The position numbers were made by a program, and so were the translations under genes. Below, piece after piece: positions 25,501 to 32,654 of a DNA stretch of 53,632 nt. The notes beneath the pieces were generated by a model that was not told the origin of the DNA, searched no databases, and was given only the letters and a program-made list of their open reading frames with translations. This DNA comes from an uncultured Nocardioides sp. (GTDB lineage: Bacteria > Actinomycetota > Actinomycetes > Propionibacteriales > Nocardioidaceae): contig NZ_CAMPGZ010000003.1 of NCBI RefSeq assembly GCF_946885725.1, forward strand, positions 1 to 53,632, given 5' to 3'. The number at the start of each line of letters is the position of its first letter. The first letter of the stretch is position 1.

Positions 25501-26006
25501 ACGAGCTGCTGCGCCTGCGTGTTCGTCACGCCGAACGGGTAGGTGAAGCTCACCGGGTGGTAGCCCCACTGCGTCAGCGCCTCGAAGTCGCCGCACACCT
25601 GGTCACGCTTGAAGGCCAGGTCGGCGGTCGCATCGGTGTCGTACGTCGCGGTGAGGTCCTGGTGGTCCTTGCCCATGCCTCCGATCTCGTTGCCCTGGCG
25701 GTAGAGCTCGTCGAGCTCGTAGAACCGCATGTAGTTGGGGTCGAAGGTCTTCACCCAGTTGCTCGCGACGTAGAAGGTGCCGTCGAAGCCGTGCTGCTGC
25801 AGCAGTGGTGCGGCGTACTTGTACTGCGAGGCGAGCCCGTCGTTGAAGGTCAGCGAGACGACCGTCGGTGCGGCTGCGGAGGCAGCCCCCGTCGTCAGCA
25901 CCAGGAGTCCCCCGGTGGCCGTCAGCAGTGCGGTGAGCAGTGCCGTCAGCACCGCCACACCCGCTCGCGCCCGCCTGGTCAGTCGCCTCACGTCCATGGC
26001 CGCCAT
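22599..26006 (-). CDS. giant secreted protein: two NodB deacetylase domains plus Ig-like and IPT/TIG repeats
   Basis: A 1135-residue exported protein. Residues 18-46 form a signal peptide ending in A-S-A-A-A. NodB domain 1 (about 47-290) has SLTFNDG, with Asn55 in place of the catalytic-base Asp and Met111 in place of the first metal His. NodB domain 2 (about 297-533) is canonical, with SLTFDDG (Asp305/Asp306) and GGHSMDH (His360/His364). Bacterial Ig-like repeats follow (STVNTVTPTLSGTAGTAAGD and relatives) to about residue 960, then two IPT/TIG-type repeats (ITGVSPAQLGQGA, ITSVSPATVRAGR). It probably deacetylates a cell-surface polysaccharide, with the repeats as a stalk. AGGAGGAG precedes ATG 26006. 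No sortase motif is seen at the C-terminus. Confidence 0.9.
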   Translation of the reverse strand: MAAMDVRRLTRRARAGVAVLTALLTALLTATGGLLVLTTGAASAAAPTVVSLTFNDGLASQYKYAAPLLQQHGFDGTFYVASNWVKTFDPNYMRFYELDELYRQGNEIGGMGKDHQDLTATYDTDATADLAFKRDQVCGDFEALTQWGYHPVSFTYPFGVTNTQAQQLVRDCGFLTGRLPGGLSATGPDYAEALPAATPLALRSANLPGGPVTLQSLQNAVTAAGANGGGWLPFAFNHVCKQGQSGYSSCMSTPQALDADVLDDFLAWLKTQEAEGVTVRTVADVMGAPHPPMETRPFVVSLTFDDGLKSQYNLRQIFARHNAHGTFYVNSGAVDDGEPGVMTWAELRTLRDLGHDIGGHSMDHVDLLSSSTTFDFKWNQVCADRARLFAEGFNPVSFAFPFGSMNDDTSALARACGYQSARKAGTVTSDGPIYSETIPPTENPWAIRILGTEYNGPVTLEALQLAVNQAKSHGGSWLPTLFHEICYAGTSGFNSCMNGYRPVSDTTIDQFLAWLGTLTDQNVSVKTIAEVMGGGATAPKVATTGPAAGVTVTEAQPVLSGSATGSSTVTVRIYDGPYSMGTPLATLSAPVTNGTWSVRPPAALPNGTYTVQVSQDAGTTGTSVPQTFTINASSTPVDTTAPAPTVTAPASGSTVNTVTPTLSGTAGTAAGDNANVTVRLYAGSVVTETPAQTLTAPVGAGGSWSTTANPLANGTWTVTVTQGDAAGNIGTSPAVTFTVDTTPVDITPPTVAIGAPAAGATVTTATPTVSGTAGTAAGDTNQVSVAFYPSSGVQEPAAQTVQATVGANGTWSATPTTLAAGVWTVQATQVDTAGNIGRSDPVTFTVNTTPQDTTAPVVTITGPTAGSVVGGTSLTVSGAAGTQTGDAATVTLRVYAGSGTTGTPVRTTTASASNGSWSTTVTNLAAGTYTLVASQSDAANNVGTSSPVTVTMATAPRITGVSPAQLGQGADAVTVQVNGSGFNAGITAAVSGTGVTATVTGRTNTRVTLRVSVAGGAPVGARNVTVTNTNGTSATCTSCLTIVASPTITSVSPATVRAGRDTTVTLTGTGFNNQTTVTVSGSGVTVRSPRVQSATRMTVVLRVTSGAARTARSMTVTNRSNFGTSTLANAVTVTN

Positions 26007-26306
26007 CGCCCCTCACTCCTCCTGTGACTCCCCCCGACGGCGCACAGGCACGCCGGGCACGTTCTGGAGGCACGCCCAGGGCGCGCCTCCGAAGGGAAAT
26101 GGAAGCCACGGGACCGGTTGTCGCGACATGCCCCGTCTGGCCGCCGCGACTTGTGGGAATCCTCAGATTCCCCTGAACTCACCAATTCGCGGTAGGTCGC
26201 AAATGGCGGCGGCGGTGCCATTGACACGGTGAATTCGTGGTCCGGACGGGTGGCCCCTCCCGTCCCGGGCTGGCTCGCCCGGGTGGTGAGCGTATTTCGG
26301 CCTACG
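26007..26306. other. intergenic region upstream of the giant deacetylase gene
   Basis: A 300-bp gap between glpD and the giant deacetylase gene, both on the minus strand. It holds a perfect 7-bp inverted repeat GGGAATC/GATTCCC (26155-26172), an AATTC at 26186, a GAATTC at 26231, and two GC hairpins near the glpD stop. The promoter of the deacetylase gene should lie in the 26150-26240 part. Confidence 0.45.
26244..26283 (-). terminator. double GC hairpin after glpD
   Basis: CCCGGGC/GCCCGGG (26264-26270 and 26277-26283) and GGACGGG/CCCGTCC (26244-26250 and 26259-26265) are two perfect 7-bp stems lying back to back within 65 bp of the glpD stop. They overlap by two bases, so probably only one forms at a time. 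Confidence 0.5.
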
Positions 26307-28010
26307 TCAGATGATGTCGGGCGCGCTCACGCGGGCCTCGTCGGCCTCGCGGTCGGTGAGGGTGCGCTGGCTCTGCCGCTCGGCCTCGACGCGGCGCAGG
26401 TAGTGGTCGACCTCGTCGTCGAGCCGCGCCTGGTCCCAGCCGAGGGCACCGGCCATCAGCTCCGCGGTCGGGCGCGCGGCCTTGACGCCGCGGTCGAAGG
26501 TCTCGATGGAGATGCGGGTGCGCCGGGTGAGCACGTCGTCGAGGTGCCGAGCGCCCTCGTGGGTCACCGCGTAGACGACTTCGGCGCGCAGGTGGTCCTC
26601 GGCCCCGACGAGAGGTTCGGCGAGTTCCGGCCGCTCGGCCACCAGCGCCAGGACCTCGTCGACCAGGCCGCCGTACCGTCCGAGGAGGTGGTCGATGCGC
26701 GCGCGGTGCAGCCCGGACGAGCGCGCGAGCCGGTCACGCTGGTTTCGGCGCGTCTCCCAGCCGTCGGCGCCGACGAGCCGGACCTGGTCGGTCACCGAGC
26801 CGGGCACGCCGTCACCGAGCGAGTGGACGGCGGCGTCGACGGCGTCGGCACCCATCACGCGGTACGTCGTCAGCTTGCCGCCCGCGATGATCACGAGCCC
26901 GGGCACGGGTGTCACCACCGTGTGCTCTCGCGAGATCCGGCTCGTCGGCTCGGACTCACCGGTCAGCAGCGGGCGGAGCCCGGCGTACACGCCCTCGACG
27001 TCCTCGTGGCCGAGCGGCTCCTTGAGCAGCCGGTTGGCCTGGCCCAGCAGGTACTCGATGTCGGTGCGCGACGCGGCCGGGTGCGCCTTGTCGAGGTCCC
27101 ACGGGGTGTCGGTGGTGCCGATGATCCAGTGCCGGCCCCACGGGATGACGAACAGCACCGACGTCGCGGTGCGCATGATGATCCCGGTCTCGGAGCGGAT
27201 CCGGTCGCGCGGGACGACGAGGTGGATCCCCTTGCTGGCTTGGACGTTGAGCGCACCCCGCCCGCCGGCGAGCTCCTGGATCTCGTCGGTCCAGACACCC
27301 GCGGCGTTCACGACGACGCGGGCCCGGATGGTCAGCTCGCGGCCGGTCTCGAGGTCGATCGCGCGGGCGCCGGTGACGCGCTCGCCCTCGCGCAGGAAGC
27401 CGACGACCTTGGTGCGGCTGGCGACGTGCGCGCCGTGCGTCGCAGCCGTCCGCGCGATGGTCACCACGAGGCGGGCGTCGTCGACCTGGGCGTCCCAGTA
27501 CTGCAGCGCGCCGACGATGCCGTCGGTGCGCAGGTCCGGCGCGACTCGCGCGACACCGCGACGGGTGAGGTGCCGGTGGCGGGGCAGGCCGTTCTCGTAG
27601 CGGCCGGTCGCCGCCATTGCGTCGTACAGCGCGAGCCCGGCGCCGACGTACGGCCGTTCCCAGCCCCGGTGGGTCAGCGGGTACAGGAACGGCACCGGCC
27701 GGACCAGGTGCGGCGCGAGGCGGGTGAGCAGCAGGCCGCGCTCCTGCAGTGCCTCGCGGACCAGGCCGAAGTCGAGCATCTCCAGGTAGCGCAGGCCGCC
27801 GTGGATCAGCTTGCTCGACCGGCTCGACGTGCCGGACGCGAAGTCGCGCTGCTCGAGCAGCCCGGTCGACAGGCCGCGGGTGACCGCGTCGAGGGCGGTG
27901 CCGGTGCCGACCACCCCGCCGCCGACCACGAGGACGTCGAGCTCCTCGGACTCCATCGCGTCGAGCGCGGCGTCGCGGGCGGACGGGCTCAGCGCGACCG
28001 GGGAGCTCAT
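26307..28010 (-). CDS. glpD: FAD-dependent glycerol-3-phosphate dehydrogenase
   Basis: Oxidises sn-glycerol 3-phosphate to dihydroxyacetone phosphate at the membrane, passing electrons to quinone. The 567 residues hold the FAD site ELDVLVVGGGVVGTGTALDA, then RDFASGTSSRSSKLIHGGLR, the classic GlpD stretch, and a C-terminal helical cap. The ATG at 28010 is preceded by AGGAGAAACAC, a good ribosome site, but an IS110 element abuts that site so the native promoter is displaced. No glpF or glpK lies next to it here. Confidence 0.93.
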   Translation of the reverse strand: MSSPVALSPSARDAALDAMESEELDVLVVGGGVVGTGTALDAVTRGLSTGLLEQRDFASGTSSRSSKLIHGGLRYLEMLDFGLVREALQERGLLLTRLAPHLVRPVPFLYPLTHRGWERPYVGAGLALYDAMAATGRYENGLPRHRHLTRRGVARVAPDLRTDGIVGALQYWDAQVDDARLVVTIARTAATHGAHVASRTKVVGFLREGERVTGARAIDLETGRELTIRARVVVNAAGVWTDEIQELAGGRGALNVQASKGIHLVVPRDRIRSETGIIMRTATSVLFVIPWGRHWIIGTTDTPWDLDKAHPAASRTDIEYLLGQANRLLKEPLGHEDVEGVYAGLRPLLTGESEPTSRISREHTVVTPVPGLVIIAGGKLTTYRVMGADAVDAAVHSLGDGVPGSVTDQVRLVGADGWETRRNQRDRLARSSGLHRARIDHLLGRYGGLVDEVLALVAERPELAEPLVGAEDHLRAEVVYAVTHEGARHLDDVLTRRTRISIETFDRGVKAARPTAELMAGALGWDQARLDDEVDHYLRRVEAERQSQRTLTDREADEARVSAPDII

Positions 28011-28016
28011 GTGTTT

Positions 28017-28023
28017 CTCCTAT
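28017..28023. repeat. left copy of 7-bp direct repeat at IS110 boundary
   Basis: CTCCTAT here recurs at 29155-29161. On the minus strand this copy contains the AGGAG ribosome site of glpD, so it belongs to the target DNA. Confidence 0.4.
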
Positions 28024-28024
28024 G

Positions 28025-29074
28025 TCAAGCGACGGCCGCGAGTCCAGCCGCGGACGCTGCTTGGTCGGTGGTCAGGTGGGTGAAGACGACGCGAGCGAGT
28101 CGGCGCTTGAGGCAGCGCAGGGCTTCGGGGGTGGACATGCCTTCAGCCTTCTTCTTCTCGTAGTACCTCTTACCAAGACCGTCGAGTCGGATCTGGGTCA
28201 CGGCGATGCGGTGGTCGGCGGCGTTGAGCTGACGGTTGCCGGATCTGGTGAGGCGGACTCGGCCGTGGGTGTTGCCCGACCAGACCGGGATCGGTGCGAT
28301 ACCAGCGTGTCGGGCGAAGGCCGCTTCAGACTTGAACCGGGCCACTCCGGCTGTCTCGCCGACCAGCTTCGCGGCAGTCAACGCGCCGACCCCGGGCACG
28401 GTCAGCAGGGTCGGTGCGGCCTGCTCGACCAGGGGAGTGATGCGTCGCTCGAGGTCGTTGATCCGCTGGGTCAGCTCGACCACGTCAGCGAGCTCGTCAC
28501 GAGCCAGCTCGGCCACGATCCCGGACCGTCCAGCGAGCCCGTCGGCCAGTTGCTGCTGACGCACAGCCCGGCCCAGCGAGGCCTTCGGCGGCGCGAGCTC
28601 GGGGTCGATCTCGTGGACGTGCCACAGCAACCGGTTGATCGTCGAGGTGCGGTGTTTGACCAGGTCATCGCGCCGATCGACCAGCAGCTTGAGCTCCCGC
28701 GACGCCTCGTCGTGCGAGGCGACCGGCAGGTCGGGCTCGCGCTGGGCGGCCCTCGCGACCGCGAGTGCGTCGATCGGGTCAGACTTCCCGCGAGTGCGAG
28801 CCACACGACGCTGCTCGGCCATCATCTTCGGCGGCACGCGCACCACCGACCCACCAGCGCCGAGCAGGTCGCGCTCCAGCCGGGCCGAGAGGTGGCGACA
28901 GTCCTCGATGGCCCACACCAGGTCGCGTCCGAATCGCCGCCGCGCCCACCGGACCGCGTCCTGATGACCAGGAGTGGTGGCCGGGAACGTCTTGTGCCCG
29001 AGCTCCTTGCCGACCTCGTCGACCGCGACGAACGTGTGCGTCCGCTTGTGCACATCGGCGCCAACAACAACCAT
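28025..29074 (-). CDS. IS110-family DEDD transposase
   Basis: A 349-residue recombinase. The RuvC-like N-terminal domain shows VVVGADVHKRTHTFVAV (first Asp), LVWAIEDCRHLS (Glu) and RGKSDPIDALAVARAA (Asp pair). The Tnp_20 domain shows LLTVPGVGALTAAKLVGE and the Ser-containing APIPVWSGNTHGRVRLTRSG. The frame is complete with no stop or shift, so the copy may be active. ATG 29074 is chosen because AAGGAGG lies eight bases upstream; a longer in-frame version to 29131 has no ribosome site and no family sequence. Confidence 0.93.
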   Translation of the reverse strand: MVVVGADVHKRTHTFVAVDEVGKELGHKTFPATTPGHQDAVRWARRRFGRDLVWAIEDCRHLSARLERDLLGAGGSVVRVPPKMMAEQRRVARTRGKSDPIDALAVARAAQREPDLPVASHDEASRELKLLVDRRDDLVKHRTSTINRLLWHVHEIDPELAPPKASLGRAVRQQQLADGLAGRSGIVAELARDELADVVELTQRINDLERRITPLVEQAAPTLLTVPGVGALTAAKLVGETAGVARFKSEAAFARHAGIAPIPVWSGNTHGRVRLTRSGNRQLNAADHRIAVTQIRLDGLGKRYYEKKKAEGMSTPEALRCLKRRLARVVFTHLTTDQAASAAGLAAVA

Positions 29075-29154
29075 GGCGGTTGCCTCCTTCACTGCTGAAG
29101 TGACTGGACGGTTGGGCCGGTCGGCGGACACATCTCAGTGGGGGCGACGCCACG

Positions 29155-29161
29155 CTCCTAT
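29155..29161. repeat. right copy of 7-bp direct repeat at IS110 boundary
   Basis: CTCCTAT, identical to 28017-28023. The sequence beyond it (CAAGTCACGCC) would be the original upstream region of glpD if this is the true element end. Between the transposase start and this point, 29099-29120 and 29169-29185 show imperfect complementarity. Confidence 0.35.
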
Positions 29162-29311
29162 CAAGTCACGCCGGCCGGTCCGTCACACCCGATGCCGGCA
29201 AAACGCATGCTCGTCAACCCGAAGGCGACACCGAGGCTATGAGCCAGACACCAGGCGCTCAGGATCCAACCACCGCCGGAGCGGTGCCATCACGCTGACA
29301 CTGACCCGAGG

Positions 29312-30007
29312 CTAGCCGGGAGTCGTGTCTCCGGGGACGACGATGCCGGCCTCGTAGGCGAGGATCACCGCCTGGACGCGGTCGCGCAGGCCGAGCTTGG
29401 CGAGGATCCGGCCGACGTGGGTCTTGACGGTCTTCTCGCTCACCACCAGCCGGTCGGCGAGCTCGCGGTTGGACAGGCCGCGGCCGATCAGCTCGAGCAC
29501 CTCGGCCTCGCGCGGGGTCAGCTCGTCGAACCCGGGTACGGCGGTCCGGTCGGTCGTCGCGATTCGCCGAGGTTGCACGAAGTGCTCGATCAGCCGGCGG
29601 GTCACCGACGGCGCGACGAGCGCGTCGCCCTCGGCGGCACCGCGCACGGCCTCGAGGATCCGCTCGCGCGGTGCGTCCTTGAGCAAGAAGCCGCTGGCGC
29701 CCGCGCGGAACGCGGCGAAGACGTACTCGTCGAGGTCGAACGTCGTGAGGATGACGACCCGTGGCAGGTCGTCCTCGGCCGCGGCGCGGATCCGCCGGGT
29801 CGCCTCGATGCCGTCGACGCCGGGCATCCGCACGTCCATCAGCACGACGTCGGGCCGCTGCGCGGCCGCGATCTCGACCGCCTCCAGGCCGTCCCTCGCC
29901 TGGCCGACGACGCGGATGTCGTCCAGCCCGGCCAGCATCATGTCCAGCCCGGCGCGCACCAGGTCCTGGTCGTCGGCGAGGACGACGCGCACGGTCGTGT
30001 CGCTCAT
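29312..30007 (-). CDS. NarL/FixJ-family response regulator
   Basis: A 231-residue two-component regulator. The receiver domain (VRVVLADDQDLVRAGLDMML, phospho-acceptor Asp58 in VVLMDVRMPG, Lys in GFLLKD) is joined to a LuxR-type helix-turn-helix (FDELTPREAEVLELIGRGLS and EKTVKTHVGRILAKLGLRDR). ATG 30007 overlaps the histidine kinase stop as ATGA, making a coupled pair. Targets are unknown. The non-coding stretch 29075-29311 upstream of the IS transposase lies just beyond its stop. Confidence 0.92.
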   Translation of the reverse strand: MSDTTVRVVLADDQDLVRAGLDMMLAGLDDIRVVGQARDGLEAVEIAAAQRPDVVLMDVRMPGVDGIEATRRIRAAAEDDLPRVVILTTFDLDEYVFAAFRAGASGFLLKDAPRERILEAVRGAAEGDALVAPSVTRRLIEHFVQPRRIATTDRTAVPGFDELTPREAEVLELIGRGLSNRELADRLVVSEKTVKTHVGRILAKLGLRDRVQAVILAYEAGIVVPGDTTPG

Positions 30008-31143
30008 GCGGGAAGCCTCGCCAGCACGCGGAAGCCCTGCGCGGAGCCGCGAGGCTCGGTGACGACGCTGCCGCCGAGGACCCGCACGCGCTCGCGCATC
30101 CCGACGAGGCCGCGGCCGCCGTCCGGCGAGGTGGGTGCGCCACCGGGTCCGTCGTCGGTCACCTCGAGCTCGAGGCCGTCGGGGAGGTAGCGCACGTCCA
30201 CCTCGACAGTGGAGGCGCGGGCGTGCTTCATCACGTTGGTCAGGGCCTCCTGGAGGACGCGGTAGGCGGACACGTCGACAGCGGGCGGCAGATCCCGCGG
30301 CTCGCCGTCGACCCGGCAGTCCACCCGGAGACCGGCGGCGCGGACGTCGCCGACGAGCTCGCCGAGCCGGGCCAGGCCGGGCTGCGGTCCGCGCTCCCCC
30401 GCATCCTCGGCTCCGCCATCGTTGAGCAGGCCGAGCAGCCGGCGCATCTCCTCCAGCCCCTGGCGGGCCGAGCGCTCGATCGCGGCCAGGCTGTCCCTGG
30501 TCCGCTCGGGGTCGGAGTCCAGCACGTTGCGGGCACCCTGGGACTGCATGACGATCGCGGCCAGGCTGTGCGAGACCACGTCGTGCATCTCGCGGGCGAT
30601 GCGCGCGCGCTCCTCCGCCACCGCCTCCGCCGCGTGCTCGTCGCGCGCGTGCAGCAGCGCCGCGGCTCGCTCGTTGCGCACCCCTACGACACGGCCGACA
30701 AGCCAGACCGTGCCGAACAGCACCAGCGACGCCAGCGGGTCGGGCGCAGCGGCGGTCCCGCTGCCCTGTACGACCGCGACCGCGATCGCCAGCACGGACA
30801 CCGCCGCGGACAGCAGCGCGTCGCGCAGGGGCGCGTAGGAGGCGACCGTGTACGTCGCGACGAGCAGCGCCAGGAAGGTCGCGTAGATCTCGAGGGGCTC
30901 GGCCGCCAAGGCTCGTCCGGCCAGTACGCCGTACATCAGGAGCGAGACACCCAGCGGTGCCCGGCGACGCACAGCCAGCGGCAGCGTGCCCAGCAGGACG
31001 GCGACGACGTTGAGGGCGACCGGGCCCTCGACGACGTCCTCGGCCAGCGGGCGGACCAGCACCTCGAAGAGCCCGACCGCACAGAACGCCGCCGCGATGA
31101 CCGCGTCGACGATCTGGCCCAGATGGGTGCGGATCCGGTTCAT
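30004..31143 (-). CDS. sensor histidine kinase (HisKA_3 / NarX-like)
   Basis: A 379-residue membrane kinase. About four hydrophobic helices fill residues 10-150 with almost no extracytoplasmic loop, so it may sense the membrane itself. The dimerisation box EERARIAREMHDVVSHSL carries the phospho-acceptor His187. ATP-binding features are ALTNVMKHARAST and VTDDGPGG, with the G-box GRGLVGMRERV. It partners the overlapping response regulator. The divergent membrane-protein gene at 31295 shares its upstream region and may be a target or accessory sensor. Confidence 0.92.
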   Translation of the reverse strand: MNRIRTHLGQIVDAVIAAAFCAVGLFEVLVRPLAEDVVEGPVALNVVAVLLGTLPLAVRRRAPLGVSLLMYGVLAGRALAAEPLEIYATFLALLVATYTVASYAPLRDALLSAAVSVLAIAVAVVQGSGTAAAPDPLASLVLFGTVWLVGRVVGVRNERAAALLHARDEHAAEAVAEERARIAREMHDVVSHSLAAIVMQSQGARNVLDSDPERTRDSLAAIERSARQGLEEMRRLLGLLNDGGAEDAGERGPQPGLARLGELVGDVRAAGLRVDCRVDGEPRDLPPAVDVSAYRVLQEALTNVMKHARASTVEVDVRYLPDGLELEVTDDGPGGAPTSPDGGRGLVGMRERVRVLGGSVVTEPRGSAQGFRVLARLPA

Positions 31144-31294
31144 GGTGGCGCCACCCTAGGGCCGATTCCGGCTCCACGACGTCGGACCACGGTCGTACGT
31201 CGAGTTCGGGCCGCGGTCCGACGACCCGGGGGTGCCTGCGCTGCGACTGTTCCGTCGTTGGCCGGAACCGCCGGCCCCACCCGATGGAGTCACC

Positions 31295-31822
31295 TTGCAG
31301 CTCACCGCTCGTCCGGCGGCCCTCGTCGCCGGCACTCTCTTCGCCGCCACCGCGGCGATCGACATCCCGCACATCCAGGGCCAGCCGTTCGCCGGCCCGC
31401 TCGACTACACGCTCGAGGCGGTGTTCGCCGGCGCGCTCTGGTCCGCCGCGCTCGCCCTGTTCCTGCTCTCCCGTGCAGCGACGGGACGCGGCCGTCGCGT
31501 CGCCTGGCGCGTCCCGGCCGTCAGCTGCGCGCTCGTCGGCACCGCAGCGACCGCCACGCTCGTAGCCGGACAGGACGTGCTCGGTCCCGTGTTCATGCTC
31601 GGCCTGCTGCTCGTGCTGGGCGGCTACCTGGTGCTCGCCGTTCTCGACCTGCGTCGTCGGCTCACGCCGCGCTTCACCGGCATCGCCCTGGCGGCCGGCA
31701 CGATCGGCATGCTCGCGCTCGGCGAGGGCGTCGGCACGCTGGCCTGGGCAGCCGCGTGGTTCGGCGTGGCCGCTCTGCTCCAGCCCGCCGGTTCGCGTGC
31801 GGCAGAACCTGCCGCCGCGTAG
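31295..31822 (+). CDS. small integral membrane protein, function unknown
   Basis: A 175-residue protein with about five hydrophobic segments (such as ALVAGTLFAATAAIDI, FAGALWSAALALFLL and FMLGLLLVLGGYLVLAVL). No domain is recognised. The TTG at 31295 is preferred because TGGAG sits five bases upstream; an in-frame GTG at 31232 would add 21 Pro/Arg-rich residues and has no ribosome site. It diverges from the two-component operon across about 150 bp and converges with the hydrolase gene, whose stop is 7 bp away. Confidence 0.6.
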   Translation: MQLTARPAALVAGTLFAATAAIDIPHIQGQPFAGPLDYTLEAVFAGALWSAALALFLLSRAATGRGRRVAWRVPAVSCALVGTAATATLVAGQDVLGPVFMLGLLLVLGGYLVLAVLDLRRRLTPRFTGIALAAGTIGMLALGEGVGTLAWAAAWFGVAALLQPAGSRAAEPAAA

Positions 31823-31829
31823 TTTCCGG

Positions 31830-32654
31830 CTAGCCGACCTCGAGCCGCTCGCGGTGGCCGAGGCTGTCGCGCCGGTCACGAGCGACCGTGTTGACCTCGT
31901 CCTGCACGCGGCGGACCTCGGCCAGGTCGAGGTCCGCCACCACGACCGCCGGGTCGTCCGCGCCGGTGCGCGCGACCGGCTGCCCCTCGGGGTCGTAGAT
32001 CGCGCTGCCGCCGCTGAACGACGACGCCCCGCACGTGCCGGTCAGCCCGGCGAAGACGACGTAGATGCCGTTGTCGATCGCGCGGGCCGCGTAGTAGAGG
32101 TCGCGGCGATGCTCGGCGCCGGTGAAGTACGCCGCCGGGGTGAGGTACGCCGTCGCGCCGGCCGCGGCCGCGGAGGCGGCGTGCTCGGGGAACGACCCGT
32201 CGTAGCAGATGCCGAGCCCGAGGTCCCAGCCGTCGACGACGATCGTGGCGCCGTGGTCGCCGGCGGTGAAGAAGCCCTGCTCGTCGGGGCCGCACAGGTG
32301 CTGCTTGTCGTACGGCGCCCGCACCTCACCGTCCGGCGTGAGCACGACCGCCGACAGCGTGGACTCGTCCAGCGCCCGGCGTACCGCCGCACTGGTCACC
32401 ACCGTCACGCCGCGCTCCCGCGCGAGGTCCGCCAGCGGCCGGAGCCGCTCGTCGTCGAGCTCGAGCGAGTCGTCGTGGTGCCACAGCTCGGGGGCGTAAC
32501 CGGTGAGGAACAGCTCCGGCAGCACCACGACGCGGGCGCCCTGGTCGGCCGCCGCCGTCACCAGCGAGCAGGCGGTGGCGACGTTGGCGGCGACATCGCG
32601 CGGCACGGACGTCGCCTGGGCGGCCGCCACACGAAGCGGCGCGGGTGTGGTCAC
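31830..32654 (-). CDS. carbon-nitrogen hydrolase (nitrilase superfamily amidase)
   Basis: A 274-residue Glu-Lys-Cys hydrolase. The triad is visible: Glu in VVLPELFLTGYAP, Lys in APYDKQHLCGPDE and Cys in LGLGICYDGSFPEHA. Members cleave amides, ureas or nitriles outside peptide bonds. GTG at 32654 overlaps the IclR regulator's stop as GTGA, so the hydrolase and the regulator are co-transcribed. A role in releasing ammonia or an acid from the compound degraded by the divergent operon is a fair inference. The substrate is unknown. Confidence 0.88.
   Translation of the reverse strand: MTTPAPLRVAAAQATSVPRDVAANVATACSLVTAAADQGARVVVLPELFLTGYAPELWHHDDSLELDDERLRPLADLARERGVTVVTSAAVRRALDESTLSAVVLTPDGEVRAPYDKQHLCGPDEQGFFTAGDHGATIVVDGWDLGLGICYDGSFPEHAASAAAAGATAYLTPAAYFTGAEHRRDLYYAARAIDNGIYVVFAGLTGTCGASSFSGGSAIYDPEGQPVARTGADDPAVVVADLDLAEVRRVQDEVNTVARDRRDSLGHRERLEVG

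Larger units (their letters stand above)
28024..29161 (-). mobile_element. IS110-family insertion element (outer limits tentative)
   Basis: The element consists of a complete DEDD transposase gene plus short flanks. CTCCTAT occurs at 28017-28023 and 29155-29161 and may mark its ends, giving about 1.14 kb. IS110 elements have no usual terminal inverted repeats, so this is a proposal. The left limit is firm within a few bases because the transposase stop and the glpD ribosome site are adjacent. The right limit could reach toward 29310, where another 150 bp of non-coding DNA precedes the response-regulator stop; that stretch would better fit a bridge RNA. Confidence 0.6.

Noticed and set aside
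24558..26027. Long plus-strand frame opposite the giant deacetylase
   Set aside because: Antisense shadow of a gene with clear NodB and Ig domains; His/Arg/Val-rich composition and no domain.
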